A stretch of 64,000 nt of DNA from Hyphomicrobiales bacterium (GTDB lineage: Bacteria; Pseudomonadota; Alphaproteobacteria; Rhizobiales; Rhizobiaceae), in assembly GCA_900471815.1 (NCBI GenBank), contig UICE01000003.1:1-64000 (forward strand), given 5' to 3'. Positions 18,381 to 27,351 of this stretch are shown piece by piece. Every line of letters begins with the position of its first letter. Within the stretch, counting starts at the first letter, position 1. The position numbers and the translations under genes were made by a program. The notes below the pieces were generated by a model. The model had not been told where the DNA came from and did no database searches. It saw only the letters and a program-made list of their open reading frames with translations.

Positions 18381-21359
18381 ATGGCTCAATCCACTCATTC
18401 CGGCAGCAATCGCATTGCAGGCATTGGCCGCCTCGTTCCTGCAAAAACAGTGCGATTTACCTTTGACGGTCAAAATTTGACAGGACTGGAAGGTGACACA
18501 CTCGCCTCGGCTCTGCTTGCTAACGGCATCCACCTGGTTGGTCGTTCGTTCAAATATCACCGGCCACGTGGCATTCTTTCCGCAGGCAGCGAAGAGCCGA
18601 ATGCTCTTGTTGATATCGAGCGGGACAAGTCACGCAAACAGCCAAACGTTCGTGCGACAGTCCAAGAAATCTACGATGGCCTGAAGGCAAAATCGCAAAA
18701 CCGCTGGCCGTCGCTGACATTCGACATTGGCGCGATCAATGATGTTTTTTCGCCAATGCTGCCAGCTGGTTTTTACTACAAAACTTTCATGTGGCCGAAA
18801 TTCGCGTGGAAAACGATATATGAACCGAAAATCCGCGCAGCCGCTGGACTCGGTGTCGTACCGGGCGAGCCCGATACGGATCGTTACTCCAATCGCTTTG
18901 CGCATTGTGACGTACTGGTAATTGGCGCTGGAGCCGCAGGCCTTGCGGCAGCTTTAAGTGCGGCGTCCACTGGCTTGCAAGTTATTCTTTGCGACGAGCA
19001 GCCCGAGGTTGGTGGCGCATTGCGCTATGAAAATGACGTTCAGATTGATGGCATCAGTGGTTACGAATGGGCTGTTGCAGCCTATGCCAAACTGCGCGAA
19101 ATGAAAAATGTTCGGGTCCTTACCCGCACAACAGCGTTCGGTTACTATGCGCAAAACTTTGTTGGGCTGGTTGAACGACTTAGCGACCATTTAAGCCGCC
19201 CTGCTGCTGAAATGCCCCGTGAGCGTCTCTGGCAGGTTCGAGCAAGCAAGGTGGTTCTGGCAACAGGTGCCATTGAACGACATATGGTTTTTGCCAATAA
19301 TGACCGCCCGGGCATTATGCTCGCATCTGCCGCCCGCCTGTTTCTCAACCAGTATGGCGTTGCAGTTGGCCGAAAGGTGGGAGTCTATACCGCCAACGAC
19401 TCGGCCTACGCAGCAGCGATCGACTTAAAGCGTGCCGGCATTGACGTGCCGGTCATTGTGGATACACGCAATAACCCATCATCCGCCATTATTGATGAGG
19501 CGCGCTCACTCGGCATAGAGGTGCTGACCGGCCATGCTGTCTACAGCGCTGGCGGCAAGCGTCGCATTTCCTCCGTATCCATCAAGCCAAACGAGGGTGG
19601 AATCGAGCGAAAGATCACAGTTGACGCGTTGATCATGTCGGCGGGCTGGACGCCTTCGGTTCACCTCTTTTCGCAGTCGCGTGGCAAGGTGGCTTGGGAC
19701 GCCGACAATGAGCGCTTCCTGCCGGGAACTTACGCGCAAAATTGCGTGTCCGTCGGTGCATGCAATGGTACCGACAATTTACAGTCTGCCCTGGATGAGG
19801 CCATTGCGGCTGGCGGCGGGCAAGCTGGTACAATAGTTGCAACTGGTGGCACCAATTGGATCGCCGGGATGATAGGATCTGCTCCGGGAGCAGGGGCCGA
19901 TACGACCGTTAAAGCTTTTGTGGATTTCCAGAATGACGTGACCGCCAAAGACGTCAGGCTGGCGGTTCGCGAAGGCATGCACTCCATAGAGCATATCAAG
20001 CGTTTTACTACCAATGGTATGGCGACGGACCAAGGCAAGACATCCAATCTGCATGGTCTGGCTATTGCTGCGGAAGCTTTGGACAAGCCGATTCCATCGG
20101 TGGGTCTCACAACGTTCCGGGCGCCATTCACGCCTGTCACTTTTGGCGCGATCGTCAATCATGCCCGCCATGATTTGTTTGATCCGACGCGTCGCACACC
20201 CATGCATGCCTGGCACGAGGCTCAAGGCGCTCCGTTTGAGGATGTCGGACAGTGGAAACGTGCATGGTATTATCCTCAAGCTGGCGAGGACATGCACGCG
20301 GCAGTCAATCGGGAATGTGTTGCTGTACGCAATCAAGCGGGCATTTTTGATGCTTCAACATTGGGCAAGATCGAAGTTGTTGGGCCTGACTCGGCCAAAT
20401 TTCTCGAACTCCTATATACAAATCCTTGGGAAAAGCTCGGAGTGGGCCGCTGCCGTTATGGCATCATGCTGCGGGAAGATGGTTTTATCTACGATGACGG
20501 TGTTGTCGGTCGTCTCGCAGAAGACCGGTTCCATGTGACAACGACAACGGGTGGTGCTCCACGCGTGATGCACCATATGGAGGATTACCTTCAGACTGAA
20601 TTCCCACATCTGAACGTATGGTTGACCTCGACAACAGAGCAATGGGCTGTAATCGCCGTGCAAGGTCCGAAGGCCCGTGAAATCATTTCGCCGCTCGTGG
20701 AAGGAATTGATCTCTCGAACGAAGCCATGCCGCATATGAGTGTGCGGGAGGGTAAAATTTGTGGTGTTCCCACCCGCTTGTTCCGCATGTCGTTTACCGG
20801 TGAAGCTGGTTACGAAATCAACGTACCAGCGGACTACGGCAAAGCCGTTTGGGAAGCGGTCTATGAACAGGGTAAGCCGTTTGGCCTTACGCCTTACGGT
20901 ACTGAAACAATGCACGTCCTGCGTGCGGAAAAGGGTTACATCATTGTCGGCCAGGATACTGACGGAACTGTTACCCCGCAGGATGCCGGTCTGACTTGGG
21001 CCATCGGCAAGAATAAAACGGACTATGTTGGTATTCGTGGTCTTCTGCGCCGTGATCTTGTTTCTGATGGGCGCAAACAGCTTGTCGGATTGAAGACAGT
21101 CGATCCGAAGATTGTGTTGGAGGAGGGTGCGCAAATCGTGGCCAATCCTAACCAGCCTGTGCCGATGACAATGATCGGCCATGTTACATCTTCCTACTGG
21201 TCAGAAAATTGCGGTCGTTCCATTGCACTGGCGCTGGTGATCGATGGAACAAAGCGATTAGGCGAGAGACTTTACGTGCCAATGCCAAATGGTGTGATCG
21301 AGGTTGAAGTAACCGGAATGGTCTTCTTCGATGAAAAAGGAGAACGGCTCAATGGTTGA
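18381..21359 (+). CDS. soxA: Sarcosine oxidase subunit alpha
   Basis: A 992-residue subunit. The N-terminus (residues 20-110) is a ferredoxin-like domain with SFKYHRPRGI; the NAD-binding Rossmann motif VIGAGAAGLAAALSAA starts at about residue 180; and the last 390 residues form a GcvT-like folate-binding domain that captures the formaldehyde unit on tetrahydrofolate. These three parts and the length are those of the family. The stop overlaps the start region of soxG. Acts in the cytoplasm as part of the alpha-beta-gamma-delta complex. Confidence 0.96.
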   Translation: MAQSTHSGSNRIAGIGRLVPAKTVRFTFDGQNLTGLEGDTLASALLANGIHLVGRSFKYHRPRGILSAGSEEPNALVDIERDKSRKQPNVRATVQEIYDGLKAKSQNRWPSLTFDIGAINDVFSPMLPAGFYYKTFMWPKFAWKTIYEPKIRAAAGLGVVPGEPDTDRYSNRFAHCDVLVIGAGAAGLAAALSAASTGLQVILCDEQPEVGGALRYENDVQIDGISGYEWAVAAYAKLREMKNVRVLTRTTAFGYYAQNFVGLVERLSDHLSRPAAEMPRERLWQVRASKVVLATGAIERHMVFANNDRPGIMLASAARLFLNQYGVAVGRKVGVYTANDSAYAAAIDLKRAGIDVPVIVDTRNNPSSAIIDEARSLGIEVLTGHAVYSAGGKRRISSVSIKPNEGGIERKITVDALIMSAGWTPSVHLFSQSRGKVAWDADNERFLPGTYAQNCVSVGACNGTDNLQSALDEAIAAGGGQAGTIVATGGTNWIAGMIGSAPGAGADTTVKAFVDFQNDVTAKDVRLAVREGMHSIEHIKRFTTNGMATDQGKTSNLHGLAIAAEALDKPIPSVGLTTFRAPFTPVTFGAIVNHARHDLFDPTRRTPMHAWHEAQGAPFEDVGQWKRAWYYPQAGEDMHAAVNRECVAVRNQAGIFDASTLGKIEVVGPDSAKFLELLYTNPWEKLGVGRCRYGIMLREDGFIYDDGVVGRLAEDRFHVTTTTGGAPRVMHHMEDYLQTEFPHLNVWLTSTTEQWAVIAVQGPKAREIISPLVEGIDLSNEAMPHMSVREGKICGVPTRLFRMSFTGEAGYEINVPADYGKAVWEAVYEQGKPFGLTPYGTETMHVLRAEKGYIIVGQDTDGTVTPQDAGLTWAIGKNKTDYVGIRGLLRRDLVSDGRKQLVGLKTVDPKIVLEEGAQIVANPNQPVPMTMIGHVTSSYWSENCGRSIALALVIDGTKRLGERLYVPMPNGVIEVEVTGMVFFDEKGERLNG

Positions 21360-21906
21360 GATTATCGGCGCAACACGACTGCATCCGTTGCAGGCCGGTC
21401 ATTCCAGCGCTTTATCCGTTTCGGTAACGCTGGCTGAAAATGCCACTCGCTTATCGCTTCGTGCTCGGGAAGATGCAATTCCTGCGATTTCGAAGGCTCT
21501 TGGCCTGTCATTGCCAACGAAGCCCAAGACGTCCACATCCGAGGGCACGAGATCAGCACTATGGTTGGGTCCTGATGAATGGCTCATCATTGATACCGCA
21601 GATAGCAGTGTCGTCGCAGATATTGCCAAAGCTAAAGTTCTACATTCTGCGGTAGATATTTCGCATCGCAATATAGGAATTTTGGTTTCCGGCAAGGGGG
21701 CCGATGCTGTGGTCAACGGTGGGTGTCCGCAAGATCTTTCACTGGCAGTATTTCCGGTAGGAGCTGCTTCGAGGACAGTCCTCGGCAAGATCGAGATTGT
21801 CCTTTGGCGCTTGGCTGAAAATGAGTTCCGCGTGGAATGCTGGCGGTCATTCTCAAACTATGCCTATGCGTTTCTTCAGGAATCTGCTCGAGACGTTGCC
21901 GTGTAA
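21352..21906 (+). CDS. soxG: Sarcosine oxidase subunit gamma
   Basis: A 184-residue subunit with a GcvT-like fold, seen from LWLGPDEWLII and the HSAVDISHRNIGILVSG region that are typical of SoxG. The ATG at 21352 overlaps the soxA stop and follows AAAGGAGAACGGCTCA, so coupling is clear. It completes the heterotetrameric sarcosine oxidase set. No terminator-like hairpin is evident directly after it; the next 263 bp hold no gene. Confidence 0.94.
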   Translation: MVEIIGATRLHPLQAGHSSALSVSVTLAENATRLSLRAREDAIPAISKALGLSLPTKPKTSTSEGTRSALWLGPDEWLIIDTADSSVVADIAKAKVLHSAVDISHRNIGILVSGKGADAVVNGGCPQDLSLAVFPVGAASRTVLGKIEIVLWRLAENEFRVECWRSFSNYAYAFLQESARDVAV

Positions 21907-22169
21907 CTAAGAGATAGGTTCCTTTCGGGCCGACAGTAAAATTCGGTTTTCAGATGGATAATGGTAGAGCCTGTGCACTAAGCAAGGTGCCGGCAATCTG
22001 AGCGCATACAAAACAAGGACTGCGCTCGCGACATTTGCAATGATGTGCAATTTTCCGGATATGATGTAAACAGGCGCTGGCTGCGTCGACAAACACAATT
22101 ACGCCGTCGTTTTTTATGATGGGATGCGGATGACCACCGATTCGGTGGTCAGCTTGCATAGAGAAGCAT

Positions 22170-23345
22170 ATGGCGGTCAAGAAACGTCTGGTTATCAATT
22201 TCACTGGTTATGAAGGTTTGCATCCTGATGCAGTTCGTGGGCGTTATCTGAATAGTTCAGGTGACTTCAATAGGTTGTGGAACACAAAAACGATTGCCGG
22301 GCCAATGGTGGGCGAGGGGTCTGGTGTTGCTGCCATGCCCATTGAGACTACGGGAGCGAATTGGAGCACCGAAACCGAATTCTGCCAGTATGGCACTGCC
22401 GATATTTTCGATATCTATTCTGCACGAGGCGTCATCACCCGTTTTGCGACAGGCCTGATGGCCTTTCTTGATATTCTTTTATCGGGCACCTTCTATCGAT
22501 ACCTGCGCACCAGCTGGCGATTTTGCCTCTTCTTCATGTGGCCCTTTGCTCTTGCCTGCATAATAACGATGGTACTGCTTGGCGTCGGTTTGTCGCCTAT
22601 CTGGGCAGACTTCAATCCTTGGCATTTGGTATGGAGTGTTCCCCTCGCGCTTGTAGCTTGCCGTATCCTTATTCGCTGGCCGGGAGATAAAATATTCTTT
22701 TCCTATCTGCTTGACGATTGGGCTGCGGCGTCTGATCGAATTCATGGTCGCAACAGTGAGTTGCTCCTGCGTCGTCGCGGTTTCGCCGATCACCTGATCA
22801 GGAAGCTGGAGGCAAGTGACGCGGATGAGGTCATTATAATTTCCCATAGCCTGGGAACTGTGCCAGCCGTAGAAGCAATCGCTGATGTCTGGCGCGCGCA
22901 ACCGGAGCTATTGAAAAACAGACCGGTATCCCTGGTTGCAGCGGGCTCGTGTCTCCTGATGATCGCATTGCACCCCCGAGCAATAAGCTTGAAGGAAGAT
23001 ATCCGGATTGTCATGCAGGAAACGCCAGTACTTTGGGTGGAATTCCAGGCCATTTCCGACATCATACATTTTTATAAGTCAGATCCGGCAGGGGCGCTGG
23101 GGATTGAACCGAAGGTAGCGCCCATCATCCGTCGAATAAGATTCAAGAATGTTCACAAGCCAGCGCGGTATGCGCGGGCAAAGAAGAATTTCTTCAAGAT
23201 GCACCTGTTGTTTCTCAAAGGAGCACAGATACGCAACACCTACGACATGGGCATGTTTGTACAGGGGCCCTTTATGTTTGCCGAATTGATGACCAAGTAT
23301 GACGGAGAAGCGGCGCCACTTGATGAAAAGGGTAGGATAGGCTGA
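22170..23345 (+). CDS. Membrane-associated alpha/beta-hydrolase-like protein, unknown function
   Basis: A 391-residue protein. The first 90 residues contain NFTGYE, possibly a degenerate oxyanion-hole region, then two hydrophobic membrane segments (about 118-140 and 152-168), and then a soluble part with ISHSLGTVPAVEAI (nucleophile elbow SHSLG at 225-229), the GxSxG-like signature of serine esterases and lipases with Ser in place of the first Gly. I could not place the acid and His of a triad with certainty. The two membrane spans inserted between the first beta strands and the elbow are unusual. It converges with the MaoC gene with 5 bp between the stops. Substrate unknown. Confidence 0.75.
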   Translation: MAVKKRLVINFTGYEGLHPDAVRGRYLNSSGDFNRLWNTKTIAGPMVGEGSGVAAMPIETTGANWSTETEFCQYGTADIFDIYSARGVITRFATGLMAFLDILLSGTFYRYLRTSWRFCLFFMWPFALACIITMVLLGVGLSPIWADFNPWHLVWSVPLALVACRILIRWPGDKIFFSYLLDDWAAASDRIHGRNSELLLRRRGFADHLIRKLEASDADEVIIISHSLGTVPAVEAIADVWRAQPELLKNRPVSLVAAGSCLLMIALHPRAISLKEDIRIVMQETPVLWVEFQAISDIIHFYKSDPAGALGIEPKVAPIIRRIRFKNVHKPARYARAKKNFFKMHLLFLKGAQIRNTYDMGMFVQGPFMFAELMTKYDGEAAPLDEKGRIG

Positions 23346-23350
23346 AAACC

Positions 23351-23833
23351 TCAATCCATTTCTGGTGGATGCTCGAGCACTGCAATTGTCAGCCAATTTG
23401 CCACTAATGCAGGTTTGATAAGGTTTTCGACGTCCAAAGTGACTTCGTAATTGTTGAGGACACGGCCTGAGGGGCGGATATCAGCATCTACAAGCTTGAA
23501 GCGTGCACGCACACGCCTGCCAGTATTGACTGGAGACATGAAGCGCACTTTGTCAAAACCGTAATTGATACCCATTGTGGCACCTTCAATCATCGGCAGT
23601 GCTTCATAGGCCAGGGTGGAAAGCAATGAAATCGTCAGGAAGCCATGGGCGATGGTGCCGCCAAACGGAGTTTCTTTTGCAGCACGCTCCGGGTCGACGT
23701 GAATGAATTGATGATCGTCGGTAGCGTCGGCAAACAGATTGATCATTTCCTGCGTGACGGTACGCCATTCGGAGCAACCGATTTCAGTCCCGACCGCTGC
23801 TTTCAATTGTTTGAGCGTTATCGCTTCTTTCAT
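23351..23833 (-). CDS. MaoC-like dehydratase (hot-dog fold)
   Basis: A 160-residue protein from the ATG at 23833 (GGAAAG 8 bp upstream). It has the (R)-hydratase signature FADATDDHQFIHVDPERA, which carries the catalytic Asp and His, and the PFGGTIAHGFLTISLLS motif that follows. Enzymes of this type hydrate enoyl-CoA to 3-hydroxyacyl-CoA. It lies 64 bp downstream of the Hsp70-like gene on the same strand; this pairing has no obvious metabolic meaning. Physiological acyl chain unknown. Confidence 0.9.
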   Translation of the reverse strand: MKEAITLKQLKAAVGTEIGCSEWRTVTQEMINLFADATDDHQFIHVDPERAAKETPFGGTIAHGFLTISLLSTLAYEALPMIEGATMGINYGFDKVRFMSPVNTGRRVRARFKLVDADIRPSGRVLNNYEVTLDVENLIKPALVANWLTIAVLEHPPEMD

Positions 23834-23897
23834 AATATCGACTTTCCAAACATATGCAGAATGTGGTTTGTTTCGATAGTCGGTTCCGCCCCGATTG

Positions 23898-25193
23898 TCA
23901 TCCCTGAACTGTCCATTGAGCAATATCGTCGCGTTCACCGATCAGTGCCAGTCCGTGCGCAATAGAGAGGAGTTCACCCCCGCTCTCGATCCGGCCCTCG
24001 TCAAAGCGTTTGGTGAAAATGCTTCGAACAGCAGGGACAAAGGATGTTCCACCCGTCAAGAACACTTTATCGATTGAGGCCGGAGACGTGTTTGTTTTTG
24101 TCAGGACTTCATCCAGCGCGCCTTCAATCCTATCCAGATCTTCTGTTATCCAGCTTTCAAAATCTGAACGTTTGATCGTCTTTTTGCCGCCGGACCCGAG
24201 AGGGGCAAAATTGAACTCGGCTTCTTCCGCCGATGATAGTGCCATCTTCGTTGCGGACACTGCCTGATAGAGCGGGTATCCTTCGTCATGTTCGACGAGA
24301 TCAACAAAAGTCTCAAGTTTTTCCGGATCAAAACTACTGCGGACAAGCTTCTTTAACTCGACGAATTCACGTGAGGTTTTGAAGATAGAAAGCTGGTTCC
24401 AGCGTCCAAAATTTGCATACCAAGACGAAGGAACTTCCAGCCTTTTGTCAAAACTCTTGAAATATGTTCCCTTGCCAATCTGTGGCGCAACGATCTGGTC
24501 TATCATGCGATAGTCGAAATGGTCGCCCGCAACGCCGACACCAGAATGACCGACAGGTGTTGCCTTCAATTTGCCTGCAAAGCTTTCAAACCGAATGATC
24601 GAATAGTCAGTCGTGCCGCCGCCGAAGTCAGCTACCAAGACTGTCGCATCTGATTTTAAATGTTGAGCGAAATAAAAGGCAGCAGCGACGGGCTCATAAA
24701 CGAAGTGCATTTCAGGAAAACCAAAACGCGTGAGCGCCTCGCTATAGCGCTGCATTGCCAGTTCCGGTTTGGGATTGGCTCCCGCGAAATGGACGGGGCG
24801 ACCGGTTACGATCCGGCTGACCTCGGACGGCCAATTATCGTCCGCATATACCCGCAACCGCTTTATGAAAACCTCCATGAGGTCTTCAAAAGTTTGCCGT
24901 TTCGCAAAGATCAATGTGCCTTGAAAGAGGGCACTTGCCGCAAATGTCTTTATGGATTGGAGAAAACGGCATTCGCCAGGATGATCAATGAATTGCCGTA
25001 TCGCCGCGTGCCCGGCCTCAACCTTCAAAGAGGCAGCACCCGCCAGGGGATCCTTCATGAAAGACAGTGCCGTCCGCATGCTATCGGCTTCGCCAGCCCG
25101 ACTAGTGAATGTCATTGACCGTGTGGTGGCTCCATCTGCCAATGCCATGATGGAATTGGTTGTGCCAAAGTCAAAACCCAGCGCCTGAGCCAT
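23898..25193 (-). CDS. Hsp70 family protein, YegD-like, lacking the peptide-binding domain
   Basis: A 431-residue protein from the ATG at 25193, which follows AAGGAG with a 7-bp spacing. It contains only the actin/Hsp70 ATPase fold: phosphate-1 loop GFDFGTTNSIMAL, phosphate-2 VADFGGGTTDYSI and adenosine motif LTGGTSFVPAVRSIF. The substrate-binding and lid domains of DnaK are absent, as in E. coli YegD. It should bind and perhaps hydrolyse ATP; its clients are unknown. It is followed by the MaoC gene and preceded on the same strand by a LysR regulator gene. Confidence 0.9.
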   Translation of the reverse strand: MAQALGFDFGTTNSIMALADGATTRSMTFTSRAGEADSMRTALSFMKDPLAGAASLKVEAGHAAIRQFIDHPGECRFLQSIKTFAASALFQGTLIFAKRQTFEDLMEVFIKRLRVYADDNWPSEVSRIVTGRPVHFAGANPKPELAMQRYSEALTRFGFPEMHFVYEPVAAAFYFAQHLKSDATVLVADFGGGTTDYSIIRFESFAGKLKATPVGHSGVGVAGDHFDYRMIDQIVAPQIGKGTYFKSFDKRLEVPSSWYANFGRWNQLSIFKTSREFVELKKLVRSSFDPEKLETFVDLVEHDEGYPLYQAVSATKMALSSAEEAEFNFAPLGSGGKKTIKRSDFESWITEDLDRIEGALDEVLTKTNTSPASIDKVFLTGGTSFVPAVRSIFTKRFDEGRIESGGELLSIAHGLALIGERDDIAQWTVQG

Positions 25194-25285
25194 GGCCGCG
25201 CTCCTTGTGCTGTTATATTTTGCTATTTTTTGCGCGCTCAATGCGCTTTCGATTTGGGAGGCGCGTCATCGCACACCATTGCGCG

Positions 25286-26194
25286 CTATGCAAGGGACAG
25301 CTTGTGATCGCTCTTTATGAAATCAACGAAAGCGCGTAACGGCGCAGGCATATGATTGCGGCTGGGATAATAGAGCCGAGGGCCGGTAAAACTGAGCCAC
25401 CAGGATTGCATTACAGGCACAAGTTCACCGCTTTGGAATGCAGGCGTAATCGTTTCTTCGAAAGTGTATATCAAGCCAAGGCCAGCAATCGCCGCTCCGA
25501 GCTCAACTTCGATAGAAGATGCGAGCAAAGGACCCTTGGGAGTAACTTTCACAGTTTTTCCATTCTTTTCAAACTCCCATGCAAAGGAGACGCCGCTCGC
25601 AAAGCGATGGCGAATGCAGGCATGGTTGATGAGATCGCGCGGGTGCTCTGGCGTGCCGTGAGTGTCAAGGTAATCAGGTGCTGCGGCCAGAACAAACCGC
25701 TGCGTGCGCGGCCCGATTGGAATTGCGATCATGTCGCGTTCAATACTCTCATCATAGCGAATACCGGCATCAAAGCCCGCGGCGAGGATATCAATGAATG
25801 TATCGCTTGCGAGGATGTCGAGACTGATCCCCGGATGACTAAGAAGGAACCTGTTGACGATAGGTGGCAGGATACTACGGGCGACGATAATCGGCACGTT
25901 TAACTTGAGTGTTCCAGTGGGGCTGTCGCGGAAGCTGTTTAAGGCATCCAGCGCGCCAGCGATCTCGCCCATTGCGGGCTTTAAACGCTCCAGCAATTGC
26001 GTACAGGCGTCCGTTGGTGTGACGCTTCGTGTGGTCCTGTTCAAAAGGCGGACATTAAGCCGCTCTTCAAGGCGGCGTATTGCATCGCTGAGTGACGATG
26101 CGGAAACGCCGCGAACTTTTGCTGCAGCCCGAAAGCTGCGAGTTTCCGCGATCGCGACCAACGCGCTCAAATCAGAAAGGTCTGGTTCATTCAT
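25286..26194 (-). CDS. LysR family transcriptional regulator
   Basis: A 302-residue LysR-type regulator. The N-terminal winged helix is clear (LSALVAIAETRSFRAAAK then SASSLSDAIRRLEERLNVRL), with a type II periplasmic-binding-like effector domain from about residue 90. It belongs to the subgroup seen beside oxidoreductases, judging by NRTTRSVTPTDA. It is divergent from the aldo/keto reductase gene across 109 bp, the usual LysR arrangement, and probably activates that gene and represses itself. Inducer unknown. Confidence 0.93.
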   Translation of the reverse strand: MNEPDLSDLSALVAIAETRSFRAAAKVRGVSASSLSDAIRRLEERLNVRLLNRTTRSVTPTDACTQLLERLKPAMGEIAGALDALNSFRDSPTGTLKLNVPIIVARSILPPIVNRFLLSHPGISLDILASDTFIDILAAGFDAGIRYDESIERDMIAIPIGPRTQRFVLAAAPDYLDTHGTPEHPRDLINHACIRHRFASGVSFAWEFEKNGKTVKVTPKGPLLASSIEVELGAAIAGLGLIYTFEETITPAFQSGELVPVMQSWWLSFTGPRLYYPSRNHMPAPLRAFVDFIKSDHKLSLA

Positions 26195-26222
26195 TGTACG
26201 CTTTTCCGAACAACCCGTGCAT

Positions 26223-26238
26223 GATAAAGCGGATTATC
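26223..26238. promoter_or_regulatory. Candidate LysR operator between lysR-type gene and aldo/keto reductase
   Basis: GATAA, six bases, TTATC is an inverted repeat placed in the divergent promoter region, 28 bp upstream of the regulator's start. It also contains a T-N11-A core as LysR proteins prefer. Such short repeats occur by chance, so this is tentative. Confidence 0.35.
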
Positions 26239-26303
26239 GCACAAATTGAAATCTTTATAATTGCATTCGACAACTCGTAAACAGGAAAATACGGAGTTTT
26301 AGA

Positions 26304-27308
26304 ATGCAATATCATCAACTTGGTGCAACTGGCCCGAAGGTTTCTGAAATTGGACTCGGTTGCATGGGCATGTCAGGCATGTACGGACCCTCCGATCGTG
26401 CCGAGAGCATTGCTACAGTTCATGCCGCTTTGGATGCCGGTATCAACTTGCTGGATACGGGCGATTTTTACGGTATGGGCCACAATGAAATGCTGATAGC
26501 TGAGGCATTGAAGGGCAGAAAGCGTGAAGATGCGCTGATAAGCGTTAAATTCGGAGCGCTTCGCGATCCGAGTGCCGGATGGATCGGATTTGATGGAAGA
26601 CCCGCGGCGGTCAAGTCTTCGCTCGCCTATACGCTTCAACGGCTGAATGTTGATTATATCGATGTTTACCGGCCAGCCCGGCTTGATCCTGATGTGCCAA
26701 TTGAAGACACAATCGGTGCAATCGCCGATATGGTAAAGGCAGGTTACGTCAAACATATTGGCCTGTCCGAGGTTGGTTCGGCAACGATACGGCGTGCGGC
26801 TGCCGTTCACCCGATTGTTGATCTCCAGATTGAGTACTCATTGATCTCGCGCGGCATTGAGGACGGCATTTTGCAAACTTGCCGCGAGCTTGGCATCAGC
26901 ATCACTGCCTATGGCGTGCTTTCACGCGGACTGATCAGTGGGCATTGGCAGAAGGATGCAGCGGCACCTACCGATTTCCGTGCGTATAGTCCCCGGTTCC
27001 AGGGCGAAAATGTCGACAAGAATTTGGCGCTTGTCGAGGCGCTCAAAGCGATTGCTGACAAGAAGGGCGCTTCTGTCGCACAGATCGCCATCGCATGGGT
27101 TGCTGCGCAGGGTAAGGATATCATTCCGATTGTGGGCGCTAGGCGTCGTGACAGGTTGACTGAATCCTTGGGTTCCCTTGACGTTGCACTCACCGGTGAG
27201 GACTTGGAAGCGATCGAAAAAGCTGTGCCAAAAGGCTCGGCAGCGGGCGCCCGTTATACCGCTGCACAGATGGCGCATCTCGATAGTGAAGTCAGCGCAC
27301 AAGGTTAG
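26304..27308 (+). CDS. Aldo/keto reductase
   Basis: A 334-residue aldo/keto reductase (TIM barrel, NADPH-dependent). The catalytic Asp and Tyr lie in LLDTGDFYGMGHNE (about residues 50-63), and the Lys in ISVKFG. Where most members have a catalytic His after the next strand, this protein reads DVYRPARLDPDVPIED, so the His appears replaced; this is known in one subgroup of the family and may alter the reaction. The NADP-binding end motif VPIVGARR-like sequence (IIPIVGARRRDRLTESLGS) is intact. Likely controlled by the divergent LysR regulator. Confidence 0.9.
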   Translation: MQYHQLGATGPKVSEIGLGCMGMSGMYGPSDRAESIATVHAALDAGINLLDTGDFYGMGHNEMLIAEALKGRKREDALISVKFGALRDPSAGWIGFDGRPAAVKSSLAYTLQRLNVDYIDVYRPARLDPDVPIEDTIGAIADMVKAGYVKHIGLSEVGSATIRRAAAVHPIVDLQIEYSLISRGIEDGILQTCRELGISITAYGVLSRGLISGHWQKDAAAPTDFRAYSPRFQGENVDKNLALVEALKAIADKKGASVAQIAIAWVAAQGKDIIPIVGARRRDRLTESLGSLDVALTGEDLEAIEKAVPKGSAAGARYTAAQMAHLDSEVSAQG

Positions 27309-27309
27309 A

Positions 27310-27339
27310 TAGATAGGGCCGGTCTGTCAGCCCTATCTA
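27310..27339. terminator. Shared terminator hairpin between aldo/keto reductase and gnd
   Basis: TAGATAGGGC and GCCCTATCTA form a 10-bp perfect stem with a 10-base loop. It overlaps the end of the reductase gene and lies between two convergent genes, so it may act on both; there is no strong T-run. Confidence 0.6.
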
Positions 27340-27351
27340 AATAGACACAGA

